The position numbers were made by a program, and so were the translations under genes. Positions 33,961 to 48,900 of a DNA stretch of 64,000 bases are shown here, piece after piece. How positions within the stretch are numbered: the stretch's first letter is position 1; every line of letters starts with the position of its first letter. Under the pieces are notes generated by a model. The model was not told where the DNA came from. It ran no database searches and was given only the letters and a program-made list of their open reading frames with translations. The stretch is taken from contig CM034608.1 of the NCBI GenBank assembly GCA_020091685.1, forward strand, positions 6,607,751 to 6,671,750, given 5' to 3'. This DNA comes from Lutjanus erythropterus (lineage: Eukaryota; Chordata; Actinopteri; Lutjaniformes; Lutjanidae).

Positions 33961-36900
33961 GTAAGCAGAGTTCATTGTTAATTATAATTATTTCCAAGGA
34001 AGGACAAAACCTCAAACAATGACACCCACTATTATGATATCATACCTGAAAATGAGTCACGGACACATCCTGCTAAATACAAAATACTAGTTTATCAGAC
34101 TAAAAACCACATACTTTGTTTATTTTAAGAGCAGAATTCTGATAAATAAAAAATTTCTTACTTTGAGGCAAGCAAAAACGAACTAACAGAATTTTGGAGA
34201 GAGCATTGATTTTCTTGTATGTTGCTGTCAATAAGTCGAAATACAAACCCCAAATGCAGACATGTGACAGAATACAATGATTCGCAAATACTTTTCCACT
34301 CATTTTTAAATGAATATGTTACAAAGACAAGAGATTTCGTGTTCAAACTGATAAATTTTATTGTTTTCTGTAAATATACACTAATTCTGTACTTGATGCC
34401 TGCAACAAGTTCCCAAAAAGTTGGGCAGGAGCAACAAAAGACTGTAAAAGTTGTGGAATGTTAAAAAAACACCCGTTTGAAGCATTCAACAGGTAAAATG
34501 GTTAACTGATATCATAACTGGGTATGAACAAGGTTCACCACTTTGTGAAAATAGTCCAAGAGCAATGTTCCTCAAAACACAATTGCAATGAATTTAGGGA
34601 TTTAATCATCTACAATCCCTAATATCACTAAAAGATTGAGAGAATCCAGAGAAATCTCTGCACATAAGGGCCAAGCCTGAAAACTAACACTGAACGCCTG
34701 TGACCTTTGACCCCTCAGGTGACACGGAATTAAAACCTGCGTTAAAAGCAAGTAAATTATATGAAGGATACTACATGGGCTCAGGAACACTTTGGAAAAC
34801 TGGAAAACTCAGATTGGTTTTGTAAAAATCATGGACCATCCAGATTGCTACCAGCACTAATTTCAAAAGGCAGCATCTGTGCCGGTATGGGGGGTGTGTT
34901 AGTGCCCATGGCATCATGGGTAACTGTCACATCTGTGAAGCAAGGCCCCGCTAACACTGAAAGGTACATGCAGTTTTTGGAGAAACATCTGCTGCCAGCC
35001 AGACAATGTCTTTTTTGGGGACATCCCTGCTTATTTCAGCGAGACAATGCAAAGACACATTCTGCACATGTTACAACAGCGTGACTTTGTAGTAGAGGGG
35101 GTCAGGTACGAGACTGACCTGCCTGCAGTCCAGACCTGTCTCCCACTGAAAAAGCGCAAAATACAACAACAGAGACTCTGGACTGTTGAGGACCTGAAGC
35201 TGTATAAAACACAAGAATGAGAAAGAATTACACTTTCAAAACGTCAACAATTAGTGTCCTCTGTTCCCAAACGGTTACTAAATGTTCTTAAAAATAAATG
35301 GTGATATCTAAATCTCTTGTCTTTGTACTGTATTTAATTGAATATAGGTAGAAAAGTATTTGCAAATCATTTCATACTGTTTTTACTTTCATTTCAGACA
35401 GTATCCCAACTTGGGGCTTGTAAAAGGTGTCATGAATTTCCATCAAAATTAAAATAGATTTCAGATTAAGTAAAACAAAGAGCAGCATCATAACTGCAGC
35501 TTAATGTTTTTTTTTTCTTTTCTTAGTCAGCTGTGTTGCATAACAGAACTGTTTGGTAATGAAGGGAACAGAATGGTGATGAATAGTGATTAGATTGATC
35601 GGCTCCAGTTTTTGGCTTACACAGATATTTCACTGCAGTTCAGTTTGTTGTGGAAAATTCCTACATCAGCCCAATGAAAATGTCACGATTTTATTCTGCC
35701 TTTATTCTACCAAAAAGTCCCCATACTATATTTTATCTGGTGGTTCTGATGAGCTTATTTTACACTAATTATACATCAAAACAGTTAATTTAAAGAGTTG
35801 ACATGAATTGACTCATTACCACAAATGCTTTTAGTCGCACTAGTGGCTTGGTTCTAGGGAAGTAAACATCAGACAGAAATATCTGTTACATTTTTTGTTC
35901 AAGCGAACTTGCAAGTGTGTGTGATTTAGGAGAGGGAAGCATGATCAGGGAGAACAAAGCAGTGAATCAAGGAAATAAAACATTATTTTATGATTGTTTC
36001 AGAGCAATTATGTTCTAAAGCACAAATCAACAGGGCCACATCTCCAGACAACGCTGGATTGTGTGTGATGCTCAGTCTGCTCTGCCTCTGTGTGTATGTG
36101 TAAAACTATTTCTGCTGCTCTCACAAATAGAGAGCAAAGGAAAGAGGCAGAGAATGTGATATAACCATTAGTCGCTAAACTTGCTGGGTGCGACGCCACC
36201 ACCACTGCCAAACAGGTTGAAGCCCAGAAACGTCCCGAATACAGCAAAGCATGAGAAAATAAGAAAATACAGGAGGAGTGCAGAGTCTGTGCAAATACAG
36301 ACTCCATCACACACTTCTAGTGGAATATGAGTGGTGACTTTGATGGATTATGTTTATATGAGTATATACATTTTTTGTGATGTCACATGTGATGGCTTTA
36401 AGCTTAATTCTTATTAATAAAAATAATTAATAATAAGTAAAACTAAGAGCAACACCATAAATGCAGCCAAATGGTGTTTTCTGGTTAGTCAGTTGTGTTG
36501 CGCAACCGAGCTGTTCGGTGATGAAGGGAACAGAATGGTGATGAACAAACTCCAGTTTTTGGCTCACACTGAGTTCAGTTCAGTTTGTTGGAGGAAAATT
36601 CCCACATAAGCTCAAAGAAAAATGTCATGTTTTTATTTTACTCATGGTTTTATTTTCTGTGTATTAAGGCTAAATTAGGTACCTCATGTACCTCATGCTG
36701 ATGCCTCAAGGTGTTCAGTCTCCATACTGCACTTAAAGTACTGTTCTATTGTTGTTATGAGGAATATGAAAGTTTAATACATTTTATACCATCAAAAGAG
36801 CATGTTCTAAATGGTTGATTTTAAGCAATTCTCTATTTTAATGAATGAATTGATTGATTACTACAAATGTTTTAGAAACACTAGTGGCAAGGTTCTACAG

Positions 36901-39900
36901 AAGTTAATGTCAGACTTGAAATGGAAACTGCTCAACAACTATTGGATGGACTGCCATGAAATTTGCCATGGCTGCCCCAGAGGATTAATCCTAATGACTT
37001 GTGTGATCCTCTGAGTTTTCCTCTAGTGCCACCATGATGCTGACATCTGTGGGTTTTTGGCTCAACAACAAGTGCATGGATTTGGCATGGCATTTTGTAC
37101 TTTCAAATCCTGTTCAACATTTTGATTTTTCAGCAAATACCTGCCATTCCCGCTAAATAGAAAATGTTAGCTTACTAACACATTCAGAACTAATTTGTTA
37201 AATCCTTGTTGCAGGTTTTATCCATCTAGTTGCGTAGAACTGACGGTGTGACCTCATATTCTAAAGCACTGAAAGTATAGCATGGTGAAGAGAGATGGTG
37301 AACCTAACATCAGCATGTTAGCTTGAACTATTTGAACATGTTAGCATGCTAATGTTAGCATTCAACTGTAACATATAGTCTCACAGGCCTGCTAGCATGG
37401 CTATAGACTCCTAGTTTTGTTTAGACATCATGCCAACAGACAGTAACTGAACATTCATGGTGTAGAAAATAAAGAAGTAAAGCTAACGTCACGTTGATGT
37501 CAACATTGGATGGACAGACTAACCAACATTGAGACACACTATTAGCATTGCTGAAAACAATTTGGCAGATGTCCATAGACTTTAATGCTAAGTTAGGCAG
37601 TTGTCAGTGGTTGCTTTCTTTTTAAAACAAATATGTTCTGTTCTTCTCTGCTCTGGTTTGTTAGCCCACAGCGTCTGCCCTGAAAGGAGCCATCCAGCTG
37701 GGCATCGGGTACGCTGTGGGAAACCTCAGCTCTAAACCAGACAGAGATGTTCTCATGCAGGACTTCTCTGTGGTGGAGAGCGTCTTCCTGCCCAGGTACA
37801 CTCTCATTTTTGCACATTTTTATTGTTGACAGTAAGAAAGTATTTAATATAACTTAAAAAGCAGCATACAGATTTGTAACAATGTTAAGCAAAATAAAGA
37901 AGTTGCTTATGGAAATGTACAACTTGATAACTAATGGGTTACCACATATTTCAGCAATAGTATTTCATATGAGCAGACATTTTTGATGTATCATCGTAGG
38001 AAAAACACAAGTGTTACTTAACATTAATGTGATGGATCCTGAAACTCAAGCAGCTAAATTAAATTTAGCCATGACTAATTGTATTATTTTTACACATTTC
38101 CTTTTGTGACATGTCAAAATGTGTCCTGTAGCTTTTTTTTATTTTTGTTCATTGTGCATTAATTATTTTTCTCCAATATGATCTCCAGTGAGGGAAGCAA
38201 CCTGACTCCAGCACATCACTTCCCAGATTTCCGTCTGAAAACGTACGCACCGCTGGCCTTTCGTTACTTCAGAGAGCTGTTTGGCATCAAACCGGACGAC
38301 TACCTGGTCAGTGTGAAGATTCACATCATCAGTCTCATGTGGCACAAAGTGGCGGAAGTTTCAGTAGTTTCGATTGCAACACTTGCTGTTGCTAATACTC
38401 TTGCATCACTGTGCGTTTCAGTACTCCATCTGTAAAGAGCCTCTGATCGAGCTGTCCAACCCCGGTGCCAGCAGTTCCTGGTTCTACCTCACCAGCGATG
38501 ATGAGTTCATCATTAAAACGGTGCAGCATAAAGAGGCTGAGTTCCTGCAAAAGCTGCTTCCTGGTTACTACATGGTGAGCCCCCTCTTCAAACTCACTAT
38601 ATTATACGGACACCAGAACACATATATTTATCAAACTGCTTAAAGTGAAAGTTTGGTCATAAAGTTGGAGTTTTCTTGTAAATGAACAATGTTATGTTTA
38701 CACTCAGGGCGCTATCTTCCACCTGGCGTAAAACGCAGTTGTCATTTGCGCAGACAATGCCAACATTATAAGTACTTGTACCAATTTGTGCACCCATGGG
38801 TGTCTTAAAATGAGGTGTGATTAGGAGCATTGATGAGACATTGCTATCTTGAGGCAACAGAAATTGATTGTGCTATTCTGCAACAAAATACAACACAACA
38901 AAACAGTATTTTTCAGCTATTTAAAGGGCACATTATTCAGATTCAGAAGATGCATCTACAAAGGCAACGTGTGCACACTCTACTTCTACTGTAGTTAATC
39001 CACAGGTCATAAAAATTTACATTCTAAATAATAGTGGATGATTTGCAGGTGGGAGAGGGAGGGAGGGACACTGTGCACGCTTACGCACAAGGCACAGCAG
39101 CTGTAACTTCACTGATTGTTTAAATCAAACAGGATCACTCAGAATTCCACTTAACATTTTATCCTCATACAAAACATTATTTGTCTTTATTCTTGTAGAA
39201 CCTGAATCAGAATCCAAGGACGTTGCTGCCAAAGTTCTACGGCCTTTACTATATCCAGTGCGGGGGCGTCACCGTCCGTGTGGTGGTGATGAACAACGTG
39301 CTGCCGCGTGCCATGAAGATGCACTACAAGTATGACCTGAAGGGTTCCTCATACAAACGACGCGCGTCACGCAAAGAGCGCCTCAAGTCCTCACCCACGT
39401 TCAAAGACCTGGACTTCCAGGAGATGCACGAGGGCCTGCACTTTGACGCGGACACCTACAACGCCCTGATGAAGACCCTGCAGAGGGACTGCCGGGTATG
39501 TGAACGCAAAGATCTTTTGTTTTAGCAGCTCGTCATGGTGTTGGTAATCTGGGAGTAAAATATCATCATACTTTAAAAAAAAATGCAGGGTATTTCAAAA
39601 TTCGAGCAGTACTACAGACATTTTTCACTGTTCTAAAGATCATTTTTACATGATCGCTTGTTATCTTTATGCAGTTCCAGAATATTCATTACGATGTTGG
39701 ACAGAATAAACAGCACAGCCTAAGAGCTGATATCTTAGAGCATTACAAATACAAGTACAAGTAAAACTATAAAATTTGACCTGAGGATGGAGCTAACAAT
39801 ATTTTCATAGACTCATTAAACTCAAAGGATCATCCTCTGAGGAGCAGGAATGTGATCAAAAAAATTCATCGAAACATACCTGTTTGATTATGAGATAATA

Positions 39901-42900
39901 TCAGAGTTGACACTGTGACCTGAAGGTGGATCTGAAGGAAAGTTACAAAATGGAAATAGAATTTAAAATTTTTATTATAAGTTAAATAACCCTACCAATC
40001 ACAACACAACAGCTACCATACAAATATAATACATAGCATATACATACATAGTCCTCAAAAAGACATTGTGTGTCCATTCTACCTCTATCCTCAGGTCGGG
40101 AGCCTCATAAATTCCTCCATAAAAAATTGTTTTAATTTTTTATTTATAATTTATTACCCGTTTCCTGTATATGGTTTTTGTACATTTTTTTGTTTTTGTA
40201 AGTCACATAAGTTGCTATTACAACTAACATTATTATACAACCCTGTGTAGTAAAATTATCCATAAAGTAAAATAACCTTTTTCAAATTGAAATGATACAT
40301 TTTTAGATTAAAAGTTTAATTAAAAGTATGCGATATACAAGACAATGCACATTCAAAAATAATCATCAAACAATTCCCATCAGTGTACACTATCAATGTG
40401 CTTTATAGTATATGTTTATAATGTTTAAATATCATTGTTATTACAGTAGCCCTTGTCTTCAATAAAACTGATTATTATTTTCATCATTATTTAATTTGTT
40501 AATTATTTTTTCTATAAAAAAGACAGAAAATAGTGATCAAAATTTAATTTACAAGGGTATAAAACAGAGAAAAGTATCAAATTCTCACATTTGAGAAACT
40601 GAAACCAAAGAATGTTTTTAGAATTTTTGCTTAAGAAATAAATATAGCTAAATAAATAATTTTTCACTTTGTTTATCGATTTATCATTTTATCATTAAGC
40701 TCGCTCACAGTGGGTTTAAATCTTTTACCGACACAGCCTGTAGTGAGTCCAGCCAGCGATCGCCATGCCGCTCCGCCCCTTTGATAACATTATGCAACCA
40801 TGACAGCTCACTTACATCAGCCCGGCTCCCTCCGCTCAGTCTCAGGCTGTTATGATGACCTCATTAGCGCCTGCCTGTTATTTCATTAGTGTGAAACAAC
40901 AGTGGCCACTTGATGGAGGATTAACGCCCAGCAGAGCAAAGCACCTGACTCATATGATCAGGCTGAGCAGCTGGACTCTGGAGCACAAACTGGCCTGTTT
41001 GGATGTAACATGCTATTATTGCCTCAGTTAGTGAATTAGGGCCTCTTTGTTTACAGCAGTTACCCCATGAAATCAGCGTTTGGTCAGGGGGATTGAGGCT
41101 TACGTATGTTGTGTTGTATTTTTGGCCTGCAGATCCAGTTTTAGTCGCTTTAACTGGGAACAGCTTGGGTGTCTCGGAGAGGTCAACTTGCATCACCAAA
41201 GTTCACTGTTGGTGATCAAAAAGAGACATTTATGTGTTTTTTTTTTTTACCATTCCAGTCATGTTACATTATTATTACATTAATCGGATACACATGATTG
41301 AATTGATCATGTCTGGCTAAAAAAGTTGCAGAAAAATCTAGATGTAACACCTCAACATGATGACTGTTTGAGACAATTCACCATCACAGGGAAATTCTCC
41401 TTTGTCTTACCCTGCATTACATGGAGGTCAGAGGTCATGATTGATAATCTGTGTCACATTTCAAGGGCAGGATCCTTCAAAGGACACATTTTCATACCTG
41501 AAATCGAGGTGTAGTGTCCCATTGTGTGTCCCAATTCCATGCTACAAACTAAACCTGTCCATGAATATACTTCCAAGTACCAATTCAAGTCCCAAGTAAT
41601 GTTAGCTAAGCATTAGCTCAGTACCTGTGTTAATATTAGGCTTACCATTGCCTTGTGCAACTTCAAATGTTGAACAAAGTTGGAAGTTATTGTGTCTCTG
41701 TCTGTAACTTTTAACCTGTATATAAAGATGGATAACCTGACAGCTTCCCAAAAGCTAACTTAAAGCAACTCGATCGCCCCCTGGTGGCAGGCTGCAGTGT
41801 AGCTCATAAATCCTGCTTCCCAGTGCTAAAATATCAAAGTACATGTCAAATAATTTTTTTCCAAAGATGGTTTCTGTCATGTAAGGTAGTTCTTATCACA
41901 CTGTTGTTTGTTCAAGTGTTCATTTTTCTGATCACTTTGGTTGTAATTAGTTATTTGATGCTATAAAAACAGGGTTTCATGCCATGATTGACAGCTAAGC
42001 TCTGCTCGCAATGGAGTCCGTTGGCTGTTTGGGTGGGAAGTTAAAAGCGTATTGTATTGAACACAGTAATTAGAGGTTCAGCATTTCTGAGTTGAATACA
42101 GCAATGTGTTTTAGTTTTTGTATATTGGTATTATCTTTGGTATTATTTTGTCCAACTGGAGCTCAGTAATGTAATGTTAATTCTTTGTGGTTCTCTCCTG
42201 TCAGATTGGTTTAAACAAACATTGAACTTTAGTTCATTCAGGAAATGAAAGGCCATACTTTTGCATCTTTGGGCTTGGGGAAAGGTATCAAGTGAAGTCA
42301 CAACTCACTGGTGTGAAGGTCCAAGTTGAGTTGCGGGTCTTTCTTTATTCTGTCAAGTCCAAAGCTATTAACTTTATGACTGAGTCTGACTGGAGTTCAG
42401 CTCATGTGACTCAAGTCCACGCCTCTGCTTAGCACAAAGTACAGCTGAGCCTGGTGGGAATGTCAGTTGTTTGGCAGGTATTCAGCCATAAAGCAAATTA
42501 AAGTTTAGACTTGCTCTGAAAAATCAGAGGTGTCCTTCATTCAGAGGACAGCGTGGAGTGTTACCAAAGACACAGTAATACAGTTGCAAACAGTGGACAG
42601 AGTGTCTGTAACGTCACCCATTAGTTTCTGAAGAGCTGTTTGGAAGCTCTCGGTGTGGTGGTTCTGGCCGTCACCATCGTGGGTGGAGCGTGGGTGGAGC
42701 TGAGGCAGCCAAATGATGTGGCTACCTAGCAGCTAACCATCTATGACGGTACCATCCTGTCACTCAATGTGAACAAGACATAAAAGCTAGAGGAAGACTC
42801 AGGGGATCTTCAAAGTTAGCAGGATACATCCTCTAGGGACAATGAACATCTGACTTTTATTACCATCTAAGCCCACAGCTGTTTTGATCTTTTAGTTTCG

Positions 42901-45900
42901 GAGTATAAGAGTTCCTTACATTCAGCCTGTGTCTTTCATCAGGTCCTGGAGAGCTTTAAGATCATGGACTACAGTCTCCTGCTGGGGATTCATGTTTTGG
43001 ACCGGAAGCCGCTGGTCAGAGGAAACCGATGTGACAGCAGGAAAGGACAGAAAGTCCTCTACTCCACTGCCCTCGAGTCCATCCAGGGGTCTGTGAAGGA
43101 CCCCGAACCGGTGGCTGATGACGACACGTGAGAAAACTTTTTGCAATTTTTTTCTTTGAGACAACTTGCTTTTTTGTCTTTTTAGGGCATGTTATGAGGA
43201 AAAGTACATTTTCTAATGTTCATTTTACAGATTGGTTATATAATAGAGTTCTTTTTGCAGCTATCTGAGAATAGGTCACAAAGAGGTTTTTATGCATCTT
43301 TTGATAGTGGATAACTTTGCAAAATTACTAATAAATTGAATGGTCTCCAAACAAATTGTTAATATTTAAGGTGTGTCTGTCTGTGTTTGTTACTCTCGGC
43401 CCTTTTTAGTTTAAAAGCCTCCTCTTCTGCTTTTTCTTCCGTCCTCTTGCACAAAAATCTACTGTTGTGAAACAGCTTTAACTGTTTCATGAAAACAGTC
43501 CTCAGGAACAATCAAGGAAGGTTCATGACAGTGTTATTAAAAACTGTAAAATTCACAAACGCATCTTTTTTTTCAGATTGGGTGGAATTCCTGCCAAACA
43601 CAAAGATGAGAGTCTTCTCATCTTTTTAGGAATCATCGACATCCTTCAGTCCTACAGGTGAACAAACACTGTCACACAAACACACACACTTTACAGTCTT
43701 TGGTTCCTCTCTTATATCCACAGACATATTTAGACTTTTTTAGTTAATAGTTAATTGTATTCACTTCACTAATTTGTGACATTTAAGTTGTGAAATAGTC
43801 AAAGAAAAAAAAACTTTATCTTACGTCATTTAGTTTTCTTATTCTTTCTTAAATTATATATTAGAAATTTAATTTTAAAATTAAAATTAAAAATCAAATT
43901 AAAGTTTAAAAGAATCTTTAAATTTGTATTTTTATTATTCAGTTTACTTTCATCTTTGCCTTTCTTATTCCATCCCACAGTTTTTTTGTTTAATGCTTAA
44001 ACATTTACTGTTTGCATTTCATGACCAATTTTACTATTACTATTTACCATTTTACTTAATTTATCAATTTATTGAACTACCAGAATTATTCTGTTGACTC
44101 ACTCCAGGCTCCATAGACATGCTGTATATGTATGATCACTGAACAGGTGATAGTACAGCAGCGTATTGCTGCTGTCCAGGAAAAGAAAAACAGATCAGTA
44201 TCACATTATAACATGAAAAGTTTATTGTTATAACAAGAAATTTTTCAAAATTTTATAAAAAAAAATATTTTCACATTAATATGACATACAAACTTTTCTT
44301 GTTTAGATGAAACTCTTCTTGTTAAAACAAATTTTCATAGTCAAATTTTCAATAACTTGCTAACATTTTTTATAAAGTCACATTTTGCAGGATTGAGTGG
44401 CATCTAGCATTGAGCTGGCAGATTACAAACACTTTGCTTCCCCCTACCTGCAGTGGCTGCAAAACTTGCAAAAGCCATGAAAGGCTCTCTATTTAGAGAC
44501 GGTGTTTGGTTTGTCCCTTCTGGGCTATTGTACAAACATATTGTTGCAAGAAGACCTGCACCCTAAGGGCTCATTCTAAAGAAATGAAAACACAGTGATT
44601 CTTATTTTCAGGTGATTATACACTAATGAAAACACACTTTATTCTATTTATGCCATATTCTGCGTCTAGAGCCCCATAAGTCTCACACACTGGACCTTAA
44701 ACAATATAAGTGACAAAGTGAACATAACACAAAAATATCTTATTATAACAATTAATTTTACACTTTATAATGTGGAACTGATCTGTTTTTCTTTTTCTGG
44801 TGTGGCAGCAATACACTGCTCTAGAAAACAAGTTTTTTTGAATTTTGAATTTCAGGTTCATCAAGAAAGTGGAACACTCGTGGAAAGCTCTTGTACATGA
44901 CGGGGTATGAAACTTCACAGCCTCCTCTCTACCTGCATGTCCAATTACATGCATTTGTCTGCACTAATGTATGTGTGTGTGTGTATCTGACAGCTTTCTT
45001 TGCTTTCCAGGACACGGTGTCGGTTCACAGGCCCAGTTTTTACGCGGACAGATTTCTGAAATTCATGGGCTCGACCGTATTTAAAAAGATTCATCGTAAG
45101 TCACTGAAATAACACAACTCCTGTTTTCTGTATGCTGCATATTCTGTTTATTTGTAATGCTTTGTTTCTTTTGTGTCTCTCAGCTTTAAGAGGAGCGTCC
45201 TCAAAGAGGAAGAGAGGTTCCCTGTATGCACCAGTGAAGTCAGCCTCTCAGGAGTTTCTGTCCCCACAGAAGGAGGAGAGGAAGGAGGAGAAGAAGGCAC
45301 AAAGCATGGACAACCTGGATGGAAACTGTAAGACTAAAACAACACATTTCACATGAAAATAGAGGTCAACACATATGTACAATGTATAACTATACTATTT
45401 TAAATTAGTTTCTGGGCTGCCATAAACTTTTAAGTTGACTGAGGTTGAGATAATTTTCTAAAATAAACTGTTACAGTGCATTACATGCATGCTGGGAAGT
45501 CTACTAAAATGCTGATCATGCTCCTTCAGAAACTTACTTTATTGAGTTGATTGAACTCAGTACAGTACATTCATTCAAATCATTATTTCAAGAGAAAAGA
45601 TTTCAAATTAGAAGAAGGTATGTTTAAGTTCTGAAGTGTTCTGAAAATAGAGACTAGAAATTTTGAATGCAGAAAAATGCAAAAACACATAGCAGTTTTT
45701 GCATTATTTCATATATCTGACTCAGGATCTGCTTTTTGCAACAGTTTACAGTTCCTCCAAGCAACCAGATCTTCTGCCAAGATCTGCTGTGTCTTTTGAA
45801 TCTGCCAGAAACGATGAAGAGGACTTTGACAGGTACTGCAGCTCTCACATCTGAAAGCGCTGTCATAACAAGTCAGCTTTTAAGAATTTAGACTGTTTGA

Positions 45901-48900
45901 TCACTTCACTTTCACTAAGAGGATGATGTAAGATGTTTATCTGAGCAGTGACAAGGTGTGAAATAGGAAACATTTTATCCACTTGTATAATTTACAGTGC
46001 ATATGTAGCAGTTTAAAATTATTTCTTTAAAAAAAAAGCCAAAATGCATGAAATGAAAAGTTCAACAAATCAACAACTGTTCATGTTTGTTTTTGTATAA
46101 TTTAGAAAAATAATATTATTTTGAAATTCAAGTTCAGTTTCATTCTTGATTCAACTTTGTTAAAAATCTCATCACATGTTTACATCATATTTATTTGTAT
46201 TGTTTGCGTTGCAGTGAAGAAAGACGAGCCTCCAGTTCAACGATCGCTCTGGATGATCCTCTGTCGTCTCTCAGCAGGAGCCAATCAGACTCTGAGCTGG
46301 ACATCTACTTGGTATGAAACATCTGACTTTATACAAAATGCATGAAAAACTTTTTCAGACAGACTTTTTTCACAGCAGCCAGTTTGACATGAAATAATTG
46401 TGTAAACACAGGTGTTACCAATGATACTAATTAAGGTTTTGTTCCATTCAAAGGCTCCAAAGGCTCTGCTACACTAAATGGAACAGGACCTTAACTAGTA
46501 TCATTAGTAACGCCTGTGTTTACCCTACTATTTCATATTATTTTGGCTGCTGTGAAAAAGATCTATTACAGGGTTTTAAAGGATAAGGCTCATGTTATTT
46601 TCTGACTTTCAGCCCCAAGAAAAAGGTACTATTTCACCAACCTTATCCTTTATAATCCATAAAATCTAAAATAGACTTTTTTTTTGTCTAAACAGCACAA
46701 AATCTGCCTTCCAACACCTTTAAAGCTCACTGATTATCATGATATATCTTGCTTCAGTCATGAAATAGTCTAGTTTTCAGGGGTGGAAAAATCTAATTAC
46801 AAATATTCAAATAACTGTAATTAAGTAGTTTTCTGGGGTGCTTGTACTTTTATAAGTCAAGTCTGTACTTTTACTCTTACTTAAGTATGCATTATAAGAT
46901 GTAATCTACTTACTTTTAAAACCATAGTTAATGATTAATCACTAATCAATTAATTGCCATTAAGAATTTAACCAATTAAAAATATATTTGTGGAGATTTG
47001 TATTGATGATTGACATTGATGGAGAGGTGACTGTGACATCAATAGTTAAAAGTAACTAGCAGCCAGTTAGTTTAGATGCTAAACTGGCTGTAGCTTCATA
47101 TTTAGCATACCAACAATCTTCTCATCTAACTGCTGGCGAGAAAGCAAATAAGCACATTTCGTAAGTTGTCAAACTTTCTTATCTTTCAAAATGCTGCTTG
47201 CTCAACACAGTTTGTGATTAAACATTGGAAGCCAAGTGTTTGATATATGAGTATTGGAGCTACAGCTTGGAAAAAATAATTCATAGATTTTGAAACACAA
47301 TCTTAATATTTTGGCTAAAAATGTCATAAACGTACTGCTGCCTGCATGTCAGAGTTTCCTACAGATATCAGGCTACTCAGCACCATCTGATAGAATTCAT
47401 ATTAACTTGTCGAGGGCGGAGGATGAAATATTGGGTGTGATCAGTATCAAATGTTTCAATGTCATAAAACCTATGAGAATCAGGTAATTAACAAAACTTT
47501 TACATCATTTTAATTTGTAATATTAAAACAATATTCTTGACGTATTACTTTGTTTCTTTCTTGATATGAATAACAACTCTATTTTCAGCCCGTTTTATGA
47601 ACTGCGAAACAGAAACAAACAGTGGGCCTTTGTGGGCCTCATGCTTTACTCTGCTGGTGTATTTGGGGACGTCATTCAGGATGAATCCGGGGGTCACTGG
47701 GTGTTTCTGCATTTTCAGTGTCACACAGTCTCACCCAGGAGACCCAGCTGGAGTTGATCAGTCGTTTGTGTCCCAGCATCCAAAAACTGTAAGCAGCAAA
47801 TGACATCCAAAGATACTGATCTTATCATTCATTCTCTCTTATGATGACTCAGCTTTGCCTGAGCAGAAGACACTAAATTAAAAATTCAAATTCCATATGC
47901 TTATATCTTCCTGCCTGTTGTTTCCTGCTAAGCATGCAATTTCTCTGGTTTTTCTTTGGTGGTGAAAGCTTGGGTCCTTGGCATTCTGTGACGTCTGTAC
48001 TGTACGACTCAGCCGAGTCCCGTCCCCTGCTCTCTCTTCCCCCCCTCTCAGTCCTTTAAACGTCTGTGTCAGCCTGAGAAACCTCCATGAATCCCCCATT
48101 TTTTTCTACAGCACTTCTCTTACATAACCACCAAATCCTCATTCAGGCTTATGTGAAGCTGTTCTTCAAGCCCATATTAAGCAGTTCTGCTCCGGCTCTG
48201 TGGGATGTCTGCAGACGTCAAGTTAATCTACTCTCAAAGCCTCTGACAGAAGACTGGGATTCAAACACTACAGTGAGGGTGAAAGAAAGAAAAAACGTTG
48301 GCCTTGAACACATCTGACCACCATTTGTCTTTTAAATCCCTATCTTTAAGTGGTCGAGTGTTCCCAGTCATTTTTAACCCTTTTTAACCCCCAGAGCAGC
48401 ATTGCCAGCATTTATTTAAAGGATAATAACAATGTTTTTTGCATGTTTGAACCAATTAATTGCTGACTGACCCTTCCTAAATCCTGCCCCTTTTCGCTCT
48501 GTACTCCAATAACAACTGAGCAAACCTCGGTTAGCTTTCTCCGTTTCCTGTAAAAGGGACATGTCAATACATATACAATCTACATTGAGATGTGTGCAAC
48601 ATTTGGCACCGGGGAAAGATATCTCATCAAAATGGGTAAAGGAGATGATACTATGTCATTTGGATTATGAAAACACTGATGTTTGAAACGAACATCTCTT
48701 AAAACTTTCGAAACAATTTTTCTTTATTGAGAAACCAAAGTGTTGTGGATCATCGAGGTCATCTGATGGATGGATCAGATGATGGACCGTTGTGCAATAT
48801 TGTTCATTGCGCAACCCTGTAAGCAATTCTTTATAAACTGCATTTTAAAACAGAACCTGAGCTGAGCCCTGGCGCTTTGTCTTGTGAGGACTGCCTTTCT

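Noticed and set aside
34761-35084. 107-codon frame as a host gene
   Set aside because: It contains Tc1/mariner transposase remains and lies between transposon ends.
36008-36310. 100-codon minus-strand frame in pip5k1b intron 2
   Set aside because: No domain, no splice or promoter context, and composition like the surrounding intron.
38178-38435. 85-codon frame through exon 4 and intron 4 of pip5k1b
   Set aside because: The kinase sequence stops matching at the GTCAGT donor and resumes at 38422 with YSIC. The extension is read-through of a 115-bp intron.
39223-39525. Met at 39223 as a gene start
   Set aside because: It is inside exon 6; upstream codons NLNQNPRT belong to the same conserved kinase sequence.
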